From: an uncultured Prevotellaceae bacterium
GTDB taxonomy: Bacteria > Bacteroidota > Bacteroidia > Bacteroidales > Bacteroidaceae
Direction: 5' to 3'
DNA: 32,926 nucleotides
Assembly (NCBI GenBank): GCA_902776685.1
Contig: CACYRB010000020.1
Span: 1-32,926 of the forward strand
In this document: positions 24,633 to 32,926 of the stretch, piece by piece
How the letters are laid out: each line of letters opens with the position of its first letter
Numbering within the stretch: position 1 is the stretch's first letter
The notes under the pieces: model-generated
Database searches by the model: none
The model's input: the letters and a program-made list of their open reading frames with translations, nothing else
What the model was told of the DNA's origin: nothing
Translations under genes and position numbers: made by a program

Positions 24633-27600
24633 TTATTTTACAACATATTTCTTACCGTTCTTGACATAAACACCTGCGGGCAGGTTCGATGCATTTGCCT
24701 TGCGGCCGTTCAGGTCGTAGATGTTGCCTTCCTCGCCGTCGTTGAGGATGCTGATGCCCTTGATGGCTGTGACGGTTCCGTCTTCGTTTCTGTAGTTGAC
24801 CTTGGCACCGTTGACACCTTCGGGCAACTCGAAGTAAGCGCGGAAGCCCTTGATGAAGGCACCTTCACCACCCTTGGCAATCTTACCAGTAGAGGAAACG
24901 ACACCATACTTGCCAGCCATGTTGGGAGCTTCGACAGGAGCATACGTACCCTGGAAGGTGGCACCGTTCTTTGTGCTGCAGATGTCGGTGCTCTCAGAGC
25001 TGGTGCGGAAGTTTGTTACGTTCAGGAAGACGATTTCCGACTTTGCCTCTGTAGCGTAGAGCACGTAAGGCTGCTGCGGATTAATCGAGGTCTCTGCCTT
25101 GAAGTCGATGGCACCATCGGTAATTCCGGCAAAGCTGTAAGCCTTAGCACCTTCGCCAAAGACAGAGAGGTCGCTTACACCAAATGGCAGGACGATGGTG
25201 TTCCAACCGGCTTGCAGTGAATATTTCAGCACAACGGCGGGATAGTTTCCGAAGTTTGTGTAGCTGCTCAGGTCGCCGTCGCCATTCTCATCGAGCACGG
25301 GAGCGGCAGCAATCTCTACAGCCTGCTTCTCGGTTTCGAGCGTGAGGTCGGCATTGGTTACTGTGAAGTAAGCCTCGCCGCTGGCGGCTTCGTCGGGAGT
25401 GAAGGTGACGGTGAACGTCTTGGTGCCGTTGGCCTCAACGGTCTCGACAACGTCGTCGCCATACTGAGTCTCGCCGATGAAGAACTTGGCTGTCAGCTCC
25501 TCGGCCTTGCCAGCCATCTCTTTCACGGTAACGGTGGCGGTGTATTCAACAAACTGGTTGCCCGTAGCAGGAATGGTCTGCGTTGTGATGCTGGCATCGT
25601 GGTCCTTCGTGGCAAGCTTGAAGCCGTTGAAGTTGTCGACACCATTCTGGTAAGTCGAGGTGAAACGCAGATAGTAGTAGCCGTCGGCCGGAGCGGTGAA
25701 CGACATCGGCTTGTGGTAGTAGCGCTGCGATGTGCTCGGAGCGTCGGCGTCGTCTTGAGTCTTGTAATTGTAAATCTGAGTCCAGGTGGCTTTCTCGTCG
25801 GTAGAATATTCTACGATAAGCGCCTCGTCGTACCAGTTCAGGTAGGCATCCCAGTTGAGCACCTCGTCTGCCTTTGCCTGGAGGCGCGGCGTGATGAGCG
25901 TGCCGGCTGTAGCACTGCTGGGTGCGAGTGCCATCGGGGTATGGTTCTCATAGCTGCCGAATGTGCCGATTGTCCAGTTGTTGGCTTCCCAACCTGCGGG
26001 CAGCCCGGGTTCCTCGAAGTCTTCGTCCCAGAGGTTCGGGTCTTTGACGGTGGCAGAGGCAGCGATGGTCTTGGCAGCGGACTCGTCGTAGGTAGGAGTG
26101 ACGGTGATGTTACCAGAGAACTTACCATAGTTGCCTTCTACAGGTGTGAAGGTCACGGTGAAGGTCTGCGGCTCATCGTTGATGACAAGCTGTGCAGGAC
26201 TGACAACAAAGTCTTCGCTGTCGGAAGCAATGTTTACAGTCAGCTCGCCAGTGCCCACGTTGGCCACGGTGTAGGTCTTGCTGACCTCAGCCGTAACAGT
26301 GCCGGCAGCGAAGTCCTCGTCAGGAGTAACCTCCATTGCCGGAGCATTCTGGTTGTAGGTGTAGCCGTTGATGGTGTTGATGGTTACGTAATAGCCTTCG
26401 AATTGCAGCAGATAGTTTCCGGCAGCAATGTTGTCAACAAGCAGGACAACATAGTCGGTAGTGTTCTGTTGCAGTTCGGTAGTGAATTCTTTTGCTGTGG
26501 TCCAAGTTTCACCGTTGTTGGTAGATGTCTTAACCGACAGACTGGCACTCCATGTGCTACCTCCCTTTGCATAGATGGCCAGCTTCTGACCTTCAGCAAC
26601 GGTGATGGCAGGTGAGGTAAGGGTGCGCGTGTTGTATGTGGTTGAAATCTCGTTGTTGGAGACGTTGAATCCACTATTCGTCCATCCTTCGGGAACAGCG
26701 TTTCCTGCAAAGTCAACAATGATAACATCGGTGTCGAGGACATAGCCGCTTACGTTGAAGGTTGCGGTGGTCTGCTCGGGAGCAGTGACGGTGATGACTC
26801 CGCTTTGTGCACCCTTGGTGGTTGCATTCATGGTTACGGTCACGGTAGCTTCTGCACCGGCTGCCAGTGTTTCGGGAGCACCCGAAATGGTGAATGCAGT
26901 ATTGTCGGAGGTCACTTCGATGCCGGTAAGCTCGGCCTTGCCGCTGTTCTTGATGGTGAACGTGGTCTCGGTAGCCTCGGCTATCATACCGAAGTTATGA
27001 TCTTCGGCAGTCACCTTCATGTTGGCAATCGTCGGCAGCTCGCCACCATAGATGTTGTCGATGTTGATATACCAGCCTTTGAAGCGGATGTATTTGACAT
27101 CGGCCGACTCGATTGTTACGCTGCGCGTTGTCCAAGTGCCATAAGCATCATCGGTAAAGGTCTGTACCGTTGTCCATGTAGTGCCGTCGGTAGAGGTTTC
27201 AACAGCAATGCTGGGGCTATACCATGTGCTGCTTCCATATCTTGATGTGTCGAAATAGAGCTTTTCTCCTGCGGCGAACTTTAACTGAGGAGATGTCAGC
27301 GTACCTGCATATGATGAACTTGTGCCACCATGGCTTGCATATCCATTTGCGAAACTCCAACTGTAGTAGGTGGAACTATTTTCGCTTTCCCAATCTTCAG
27401 GAATAGCATTATCGGCAAAGTCGACGAACATCTTGTTCGGGTCTTTGACAGAACCGCTGACGACAATCGTATATGGTTCAAGTCCACTTTCGGTATCAGG
27501 GGTAATGACGAGGTTGCCACTTCCTGTTTCGTTGAAAGTGACAGTCAGAGTTTCCGATTCGCCTACAGCAATGTTTGCCGAAGTCTTATCGATACCGAAG

Positions 27601-28251
27601 CCTGCAGGGGCTTCAATGGAAGTAATATTTAAATCTTCAGTACCGCTGTTCTTTAATGTGAGTTCTACGGTACTTCCACTTGTTGTCAGGCCAAAGTCGT
27701 ATGTACCACCATTTGCAATCTTGGTTGTACCATTGAATACGTTTAGTTGTGGCCCTTCGGCTGCAACATAAGTTTCACCTACAAAGTCGTCGATGGCTGC
27801 ATTGTTTAACTGAAATGCCAGCCGTGTTCCTTCGGTAAGTGAGAATGTAACTTGTGACCATGAAGTATTGGTATTAGATGAGGTGTATGATTTTGCAGCG
27901 GCAGTAATCTCTTCACCGACACCATCGTCGTATTTTGACTCCGCAGGCTTTACGTGTGGCACGTGCGCGGACATAAAATGAGATGTCGCCTGTGACGGGG
28001 GCCGTAACGATATAACCAGCATATGAAGTCTGGTATGTGTACAAACCCTTACCACTACGTGCATAGTCGCTTCCTATTTCATAGGTGCCAGCTCCATAGG
28101 AGAATCCGATGGTTGTTTCAACAGCTTCCCATCCATCAGGTAATGCTGTGAGACCATTAAAATTAACGGAATAGTCTCCGGCAGCTGCCTTGATTTGAGT
28201 GACTCCCATGAGCGAGAGTATCAATGCAAAAATTAAGTTGATTTTCTTCAT
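24633..28251 (-). pseudogene. Large secreted adhesin-like protein, one-base frameshift near its N-terminus
   Basis: The true start is probably ATG 28251 (signal peptide MKKINLIFALILSLMGVTQIKA). That frame stops at 27913, while the remaining about 1,100 codons are open in the next frame from about 28064 down to 24633. One extra base near 27945-27960 accounts for it. Repaired, the protein has about 1,200 residues. It has four 'DF...(L/I/V)P-x-GW/DW' modules (choice-of-anchor/cleaved-adhesin type: LPDGWEA, IPEDWES, VPEGWTN, LPAGWEA). These alternate with ASH-like Ig modules (TFTIKNSGKAELTG, TYTVANVGTGELTV) and a CARDB-like stretch (HDASITTQTIPATGNQ). Then come the WNTIVLPFGVSD module and the tail IYDLNGRKAN...GVYVKNGKKYVVK. 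It is likely a cell-surface or secreted binding protein. The long intact reading frame suggests a recent mutation or a sequence error. Confidence 0.8.
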
Positions 28252-28336
28252 ACTTTTTTGTTTATTTATTTGACTTTATATTGATTTGTTCCTTCGATGA
28301 TACATAATTTATAAATGTATGTCCATACAATAGAGG

Positions 28337-28355
28337 GTTATGCTGGTGGCATAAC
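28337..28355 (-). promoter_or_regulatory. Leader stem-loop of the adhesin-like gene
   Basis: GTTATGC and GCATAAC enclose a five-base loop. It lies between the predicted -7 box (28371-28378) and the start codon (28251), so it is in the 5' UTR near the transcript start. Confidence 0.5.
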
Positions 28356-28370
28356 AAATTGATTTGGCCG

Positions 28371-28402
28371 CAAAAATAATAAAAATTTACAAAATATTCA
28401 AC
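28371..28402 (-). promoter_or_regulatory. Promoter of the adhesin-like gene
   Basis: CAAAAATA on plus (28371-28378) is a minus-strand -7 match, and CAAC (28399-28402) lies 20 bp upstream as a -33 candidate. Confidence 0.5.
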
Positions 28403-28443
28403 ATTTTCTTACATTTTTAAATAAATTGATTGAAAAATGTAAG

Positions 28444-28463
28444 AAAAAGTTGACTTGTGTCAA
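28444..28463 (-). terminator. Weak terminator after the RlpA-like gene
   Basis: TTGAC/GTCAA with a four-base loop (28450-28463) is followed on the minus strand by C and five T. It lies about 10 bp after the stop at 28474. Confidence 0.5.
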
Positions 28464-28473
28464 TTTGGGTTTG

Positions 28474-28866
28474 TTAGTCTTCTGACTCTGTTTTTTCCTT
28501 TTTCGGCAAGACTTCAACGGATACTTTTGCGATGCCTTGTCCGAGCATTCCGAGTTCACGTGCGGCTCCCCATGACAGGTCGACGATGCGTCCGCGAATG
28601 AAGGGCCCTCGGTCGGTCACGCGAACGATAACGCTTTTTCCGTTACCCTGATGGGTGACTTTCAGTCGGGTACCGAAAGGGTAGGTGCGATGGGCGCAGG
28701 TGAGGCTGTCGTGGTGCAGTCGTTCGCCGCTTGCGGTGCGCGAGCCCGTTGAGCGTTTCGAGTAGTATGAGGCAGTGCCTGTGGTGGCTTGCGCACTGGC
28801 GTTTGACGGGAGCAGCATGGTGGCGGCTGCAAGGATGAGGGCGGTGAATAGGGGTCTTGTATTCAT
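28474..28866 (-). CDS. RlpA-like double-psi beta-barrel protein
   Basis: A 130-aa protein. The signal peptide runs to about residue 25 ([20 protein letters not shown], cut near ASA-Q). It is followed by one RlpA-type DPBB domain: [19 protein letters not shown], then [23 protein letters not shown] (82-89) and [16 protein letters not shown]. The acidic residues expected for the lytic transglycosylase site (Glu48; Asp85 in TDRGPF) are present. It has no SPOR domain, so it would not bind denuded septal glycan as E. coli RlpA does. It is likely a small periplasmic peptidoglycan-acting protein. It sits downstream of glutamate dehydrogenase but behind a terminator, so it is probably transcribed separately, though no promoter was recognised. 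Confidence 0.88.
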   Translation of the reverse strand: MNTRPLFTALILAAATMLLPSNASAQATTGTASYYSKRSTGSRTASGERLHHDSLTCAHRTYPFGTRLKVTHQGNGKSVIVRVTDRGPFIRGRIVDLSWGAARELGMLGQGIAKVSVEVLPKKEKTESED

Positions 28867-28916
28867 ACTTTTGCTGTGATTTTGGTTGAGCGTGTTGGGT
28901 TTTTGTGGGTTTTAAA

Positions 28917-28951
28917 TTTTTCGGGGGCACATCAGAAATGCCCCCGAAAAA
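28917..28951. terminator. Terminator of glutamate dehydrogenase (bidirectional)
   Basis: TTTTTCGGGGGCA and TGCCCCCGAAAAA form a perfect 13-bp inverted repeat with a nine-base loop. It lies 20 bp beyond the gdhA stop, and the T-run on the minus strand fits termination of that gene. Confidence 0.88.
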
Positions 28952-28970
28952 TTGTTAGCTTATGCTTTTG

Positions 28971-30308
28971 TTATACGATGCCTTGTGCCATCATGGCGTT
29001 GGCAACCTTCATGAATCCTGCCACGTTGGCTCCGCGTACATAGTCGATATAGCCGTCGGGCTGTGTGCCGTACTTGACGCATTGCTCGTGGATGGAGTGC
29101 ATGATGAAGTGTAGTTTCTCGTCGACTTCCTTCTCGGTCCATGTCATGCGCATGGAGTTCTGTGTCATCTCGAGTCCTGATGTGGCGACGCCACCGGCGT
29201 TGACAGCTTTTCCGGGAGCGAAGAGCGTCTTCGAGTTCACGAATTTCTCTACAGCCTCGGCGGTGCATCCCATGTTGGATACCTCGGCTACACAAAGTGG
29301 CTGGTGGGCCAGTATCTGGTCGGCATCGTCGGCATTGAGCTCGTTCTGAGTAGCACAGGTCAGATAGATGTCGGCTTTCTGTTCCCAGGGCTTACGTCCG
29401 GCAAAGAACGTTGCGCCGTCAAACTCTTCCTCGTAGGGTTGGCAGACGTCGTTACCGCTGGCACGCAGCTCGAGCATATAGTCGATTTTCTCACCACTGA
29501 CACCGGCCGGATCGTAGATGTAGCCGTCCGGGCCGCTAATGGTGATGACCTTTGCGCCCATCTCGGTGGCTTTCTTGGCAGCTCCCCATGCCACATTGCC
29601 AAAGCCTGAGATAGCCACTGTCTTGCCCTTGATGTCGATGTTGCGAGTCTGAAGCATTTGGTTGACAAAGTATAGTGCGCCAAAACCAGTAGCTTCCGGA
29701 CGAATGCGAGAACCGCCATACTCAAGACCTTTGCCCGTGAGCACGCCGCCGAACTGGTGGGTGAGTTTCTTGTACATACCGAAGAGGTATCCTATTTCGC
29801 GTCCGCCTACACCGATGTCGCCTGCGGGAACATCCTCGTCGGGTCCGATGTGGCGATAGAGCTCGGTCATGAAGGCTTGGCAGAAACGCATGACTTCGGC
29901 ATCGCTGCGTCCGCGGATGGAGAAGTCGGAACCGCCTTTACCGCCGCCCATGGGCAGGGTGGTGAGGGCGTTTTTGAAGGTCTGCTCGAATCCGAGGAAC
30001 TTCAGGATGGAGAGGTTGACAGATGGGTGGAAGCGCAGTCCGCCTTTGTACGGGCCAATGGCACTGTTAAACTGTACGCGATAGCCGATGTTTACATGCA
30101 CTTCGCCCTTATCGTCGGTCCAGGGAACACGGAACGTGATGATGCGTTCGGGTTCTACGAGGCGCTCGATGAGCTTTGCCCGTTCGAATTCGGGATGCTG
30201 GTTGTAAACGTCTTCGATTGACAGGAGCACTTCTTTCACTGCCTGCAGATACTCTTTCTCGCCTGGGTGCTTGCGCTCCAGGTCTTGTAAGATTTTCTCA
30301 ACTTCCAT
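28971..30308 (-). CDS. gdhA: NADP-type glutamate dehydrogenase
   Basis: A 445-aa protein of the size of hexameric small-subunit glutamate dehydrogenases. It interconverts 2-oxoglutarate plus ammonium and glutamate and is the main ammonium-assimilation route in Bacteroidota. The substrate pocket is visible: PYKGGLRFHP (86-95), PMGGGKGGSDF with Lys124 (119-129), and the catalytic Asp164 in PAGDIGVGGREIGY. The dinucleotide fold motif is GFGNVAWGA (235-243). The biosynthetic form usually uses NADPH; coenzyme preference was not determined from the sequence alone. It has a clean promoter (30383-30414) and a strong terminator, so it is a single-gene unit. Confidence 0.96.
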   Translation of the reverse strand: MEVEKILQDLERKHPGEKEYLQAVKEVLLSIEDVYNQHPEFERAKLIERLVEPERIITFRVPWTDDKGEVHVNIGYRVQFNSAIGPYKGGLRFHPSVNLSILKFLGFEQTFKNALTTLPMGGGKGGSDFSIRGRSDAEVMRFCQAFMTELYRHIGPDEDVPAGDIGVGGREIGYLFGMYKKLTHQFGGVLTGKGLEYGGSRIRPEATGFGALYFVNQMLQTRNIDIKGKTVAISGFGNVAWGAAKKATEMGAKVITISGPDGYIYDPAGVSGEKIDYMLELRASGNDVCQPYEEEFDGATFFAGRKPWEQKADIYLTCATQNELNADDADQILAHQPLCVAEVSNMGCTAEAVEKFVNSKTLFAPGKAVNAGGVATSGLEMTQNSMRMTWTEKEVDEKLHFIMHSIHEQCVKYGTQPDGYIDYVRGANVAGFMKVANAMMAQGIV

Positions 30309-30382
30309 AGTAGAATTAATTATTAAATAGGTTTTTTGATGTGATAGTGACTGCTTAGGTCAGATTATCGTTATTTTCGGTG

Positions 30383-30414
30383 CAAAATTACTCTTTTTAT
30401 TGCTTTCTGCCAAA
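30383..30414 (-). promoter_or_regulatory. Promoter of gdhA
   Basis: CAAAATTA (30383-30390) and CAAA (30411-30414) are 20 bp apart on the minus strand and match the consensus. The leader is about 70 nt. Confidence 0.75.
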
Positions 30415-30429
30415 TAAATAGGGAGGTTT

Positions 30430-30461
30430 TTTGGTTGTTTGACATGTTTTCAGTATTTTTG
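30430..30461 (+). promoter_or_regulatory. Promoter of the secreted unknown gene
   Basis: TTTG (30430-30433), 20 bp, TATTTTTG (30454-30461), about 30 bp before the start codon. Confidence 0.65.
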
Positions 30462-30490
30462 CATTTGGAATAATTTTTAATTTGAAAACT

Positions 30491-31399
30491 ATGATGAAAG
30501 CAAGAACAATGAGTGTGAAACGCCTGTTAGTCGAGGCTGCAGGTTTCCTGTTTGCCTTTGCCGTTCAGGCCCAGGAGGCAGACTCGCGTCTTTTCGCCCA
30601 GTGGATTGAAAATAATGAAGACGGTGGGCAGATGCTCTACGACATGAGCGACGGAGAGCATTTTGTGCAGGCTTGTGCCTATTCGGAAGCCTATTGTGAG
30701 GAGATGCACGGGGCCTTTACGCCCGGGGTGTTCTATCAGTTGGACAAACACGACCTGATAGTAGCACCCGACGGCAAGGATAGCGGTACGCTCAAGTATC
30801 GGGATATGTTTGGCAACGTGTATGACATCTGCGACTATTACAGCCTTACGAAGAACAAGGTGAACCTGCTGTATGAAGGCGAGTTCGACCATGAACTCAG
30901 CAGGGCCACGCGGCGCATCGAGGTGGTGAACCCGAACACCGAGGAACTGAACGTGGAGGATATGTCGACGGTGTGGAACTACTGGAGCGATACCTCCGAC
31001 GTGATGGCACGAATCTGCAAGGGGAAGGACTTGCACCAGCTTGAACACCATGCCGAGGACAGCAAGGGCTATTCCTACGAAGCGTGGGGCCGTAACATCA
31101 CTGCCAAGAGCTGGATGTTCGAGAAGGCCGGCGACGACGCTCTCGCCATCTTCTTCCTCCGCCAGAAAGACGAATACCAAGAGGTGCGCATCATTTTCTC
31201 GGATGAACGTCTGATACCTGTCTTCGAGAAGCAGCTGGCTCAGATTGGCTTTTTCAAGCAGCGCACGCGCACGGTGGAGGGTATGGAAGAGACTACCTAT
31301 GCGCCCGACGAGTGGGAGGAGGAGAGCGACGAGCCGACCTATGTCATCACCAACGACGGCATGGGTCTCTACCATCTTGTCTATATGGACATGCTGTAG
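30491..31399 (+). CDS. Secreted protein of unknown function
   Basis: About 302 aa. I place the start at ATG 30491 (a second ATG follows at 30494); the upstream in-frame TTG at 30482 is less likely. A signal peptide is present (KRLLVEAAGFLFAFAVQA, cut before QEADS). The mature part is acidic and mixed alpha/beta, with two Cys in the N-terminal third (QACAYSEAYCEEM) and one in DICDYYSL. A near-C-terminal acidic stretch reads PDEWEEESDEPTY. I do not recognise a family. It is divergent from gdhA and has its own promoter and terminator. Confidence 0.8.
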   Translation: MMKARTMSVKRLLVEAAGFLFAFAVQAQEADSRLFAQWIENNEDGGQMLYDMSDGEHFVQACAYSEAYCEEMHGAFTPGVFYQLDKHDLIVAPDGKDSGTLKYRDMFGNVYDICDYYSLTKNKVNLLYEGEFDHELSRATRRIEVVNPNTEELNVEDMSTVWNYWSDTSDVMARICKGKDLHQLEHHAEDSKGYSYEAWGRNITAKSWMFEKAGDDALAIFFLRQKDEYQEVRIIFSDERLIPVFEKQLAQIGFFKQRTRTVEGMEETTYAPDEWEEESDEPTYVITNDGMGLYHLVYMDML

Positions 31400-31455
31400 G
31401 CCTCTCGCGCCACATGGCATATTGTCCCACGAGCAGTGCCAACCTGAAAGATAAG

Positions 31456-31526
31456 CTTTCGGAATGTTATATGGCCCATATAGCATGGTTATATGGCCCA
31501 TATAACTGAGTTATACGGCCCATATA
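31456..31526. repeat. Palindrome cluster (ATATGGCCCATAT type), copy 2
   Basis: Three successive palindromic units of the GTTATATGGCCCATATAAC kind lie after the stop of the secreted unknown gene. Positions 31500-31525 are identical to the reverse complement of 1199-1224. A terminator follows. Confidence 0.78.
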
Positions 31527-31538
31527 ACTTTCCAATAG

Positions 31539-31570
31539 ACCGTCGGTCGGAAAACGGCCGACGGTTTTTG
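31539..31570 (+). terminator. Terminator of the secreted unknown gene
   Basis: CCGTCGGTCG and CGGCCGACGG (one G-U pair) with an AAAA-type loop are followed by TTTTTG on the plus strand. Confidence 0.8.
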
Positions 31571-31667
31571 TGTAGTCTTTCAAGGGCAGTCGACGTTTTT
31601 GTGTGCACGATTTCTTGCCGTCGCCGGCTTGCTAAAGTTAAGTAATATAAAAATTGACAACAAAGAT

Positions 31668-31698
31668 TTTGCTATTATAAAATAATGTGTTACCTTTG
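31668..31698 (+). promoter_or_regulatory. Promoter of the aldolase gene
   Basis: TTTG (31668-31671), 19 bp, TACCTTTG (31691-31698): a full consensus match, with about 50 nt of leader before 31757. Confidence 0.8.
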
Positions 31699-31756
31699 CA
31701 CATGTTTTCAGAACACAATATGTAAATTCAATTTTTTTAATTAAATATCAAGACTT

Positions 31757-32767
31757 ATGGTAAACTACAAAGATTTAGGTCTCGTGAACACCCGTGAGAT
31801 GTTCAAGCGAGCTATTAACGGCGGTTATGCTATTCCTGCCTTCAACTTCAACAACATGGAGCAGTTGCAGGCCATCATCAAGGCATCTTCCGACCTTCGT
31901 TCGCCGGTCATCCTTCAGGTATCGAAGGGTGCACGCAACTATGCCAACCAGACACTGCTGCGCTACATGGCTCAGGGTGCTGTTGAGTATGCAAAGGAGC
32001 TGGGCTGCAACCATCCCGAAATCTGTCTGCACCTCGACCACGGCGACAGCTTCGAGCTTTGCAAGAGCTGCGTAGACTTCGGTTTCTCTTCTGTCATGAT
32101 CGACGGTTCGAGCCTTCCCTACGAGGAGAACATCGCCCTGACAAAGAAGGTTGTTGAATATGCTCATCAGTTCGACGTGACTGTTGAAGGTGAGCTCGGC
32201 GTGCTGGCCGGTGTTGAGGACGAGGTCGCTGCAGCCGAGAGCCACTACACCAAGCCCGAAGAGGTCATCGACTTCGTCAGCCGCACTGGTGTTGACTCGC
32301 TCGCTATCTCTATCGGCACCTCGCACGGAGCCTATAAGTTCACCCGTGAGCAGTGCACCGTTGATCCGCAGACCGGTAAGCTCGTTCCCCCGCCATTGGC
32401 ATTCGACGTGCTCGACGCCATCATGGAGAAACTGCCCGGATTCCCCATCGTGCTCCACGGTTCTTCTTCTGTTCCCCAGGAGTATGTCGACATCATCAAC
32501 GCCAACGGTGGCAAGCTGCCCGATGCCGTAGGTATTCCCGAAGAGCAGCTGCGCAAGGCTTCGAAGAGCGCCGTTTGCAAGATTAACATCGACTCAGACT
32601 CTCGTCTGGCCTTCACCGCTGCCGTACGCAAGGTGTTTGCTGAGAAGCCGGGTGAGTTCGACCCGCGTAAGTACTGCGGTCCTGCACGCGACCTGATGAT
32701 TGAGCTCTACAGCCACAAAATCAAGGAAGTGCTGGGTTCTGACGGTAAGCTCGCCAACTGCGACTAA
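31757..32767 (+). CDS. fba: Class II fructose-bisphosphate aldolase
   Basis: A 336-aa zinc-dependent aldolase that splits fructose 1,6-bisphosphate into dihydroxyacetone phosphate and glyceraldehyde 3-phosphate in glycolysis, and runs in reverse in gluconeogenesis. The class II signatures are all visible: AIPAFNFNNMEQ at the N-terminus, zinc/catalytic HLDHGDS (His92, Asp94, His95), VEGELG (about 143-148), IGTSHGAYKF with His190, and VLHGSSSVP with His234 (233-240). The KINIDSDSR segment near 275 binds the phosphate. It has its own near-consensus promoter and a strong terminator, so it is a single-gene unit. No oddity is seen. Confidence 0.97.
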   Translation: MVNYKDLGLVNTREMFKRAINGGYAIPAFNFNNMEQLQAIIKASSDLRSPVILQVSKGARNYANQTLLRYMAQGAVEYAKELGCNHPEICLHLDHGDSFELCKSCVDFGFSSVMIDGSSLPYEENIALTKKVVEYAHQFDVTVEGELGVLAGVEDEVAAAESHYTKPEEVIDFVSRTGVDSLAISIGTSHGAYKFTREQCTVDPQTGKLVPPPLAFDVLDAIMEKLPGFPIVLHGSSSVPQEYVDIINANGGKLPDAVGIPEEQLRKASKSAVCKINIDSDSRLAFTAAVRKVFAEKPGEFDPRKYCGPARDLMIELYSHKIKEVLGSDGKLANCD

Positions 32768-32785
32768 TCGTTTCAGACGCATAAG

Positions 32786-32827
32786 AAAAATAGACGTGTC
32801 CTTTGCGAAGGACACGTCTATTTTTTT
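32786..32827 (+). terminator. Terminator of the aldolase gene
   Basis: AAAAATAGACGTGTCCTT pairs perfectly with AAGGACACGTCTATTTTT around TGCG, followed by more T. It is also usable in the reverse direction. Confidence 0.92.
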
Positions 32828-32926
32828 ATTATTGGTGTCCGGTAAAAAAATCTTCACCCTCTTTGATTTCCCAGTGTTTATAGGTGTTAGCAAATAATTA
32901 TAAACAAAGAGGCTTGTTTGCGGCCT
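32828..32926. other. Right-edge sequence, possible start of a mobile element or next gene
   Basis: TTATTGGTGTCC at about 32826-32837 also occurs in reverse at about 24360-24371, in both cases next to a terminator. The edge sequence contains AATAATTATAAACAAAGAGG and may belong to an element or gene beyond the window. Not resolvable from this sequence. Confidence 0.3.

Noticed and set aside
25599..26615. 338-codon plus-strand frame opposite the adhesin-like gene
   Set aside because: Antisense to a modular protein with clear repeats; no start signal or homology features.
32826..32926. Insertion-sequence end at the right edge
   Set aside because: A shared 12-bp motif with 24360-24371 is suggestive, but no transposase or terminal repeat pair is visible in the window.

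Overview
The window looks like a chromosomal segment from a Bacteroidota bacterium, most likely a Prevotella/Segatella-type member of the Prevotellaceae. The evidence is threefold. Promoters follow the Bacteroidota pattern (TTTG, about 20 bp, TAnnTTTG). Large secreted proteins end in the YDLQGRKV...GVYVxNGKKVVIK type of C-terminal tail. The family content fits as well: hexameric-type glutamate dehydrogenase, class II aldolase, and a SpoIIM/DUF4129/DUF4350/MoxR/DUF58 gene set. No rRNA, tRNA or CRISPR array was seen.

Layout, left to right. (1) 1-716, minus: a BRO-N/antirepressor-like gene, frameshifted and cut by the window edge. (2) 1294-7693, minus: a six-gene envelope operon transcribed in the order SpoIIM-like, polytopic membrane protein, DUF4129, DUF4350, MoxR AAA+ ATPase, DUF58. 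A divergent RDD membrane protein (7805-8542, plus) is driven from an overlapping promoter. (3) 8543-9400: a gene-poor stretch with a 63-bp tandem repeat, a palindrome cluster, a poly-G tract and a candidate small RNA. (4) 9410-17992, minus: two giant GLUG-repeat surface proteins, one carrying a GH43-like glycosidase domain, each followed by a tiny 57-58 aa acidic protein. (5) 18613-20778, plus: a lipoprotein with a glycosidase-like propeller region and the same C-terminal tail. (6) 20866-23889, plus: a two-receiver plus PPDK/PEP-synthase-type ATP-grasp protein. (7) 24453-28251, minus: a frameshifted adhesin-like surface protein followed by a third tiny protein of the same kind. (8) 28474-32767: RlpA-like protein, glutamate dehydrogenase, a secreted unknown and class II fructose-bisphosphate aldolase.

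The most interesting pattern is a repeated two-gene cassette, seen three times: a large secreted multidomain protein with a shared 'WNT-x-x-x-PF' module and a sorting-type tail, followed at once by a 55-58 aa protein. The small proteins share an N-terminal K-x-Y-x-x-P, a central L-L/I-L...L segment and a C-terminal G-x-G-K/A...[VI]WD-x-E. They have no obvious signal peptide and are easily missed because they are short. Their co-occurrence with exported surface proteins suggests a functional partnership (sorting, chaperoning, or a modified peptide product), but the function is unknown.

A second pattern is that several operon 3' ends carry clusters of short perfect palindromes with different stem sequences. 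One is a 49-bp-arm inverted repeat at 24045-24215, and one element occurs in opposite orientation near both ends of the window.
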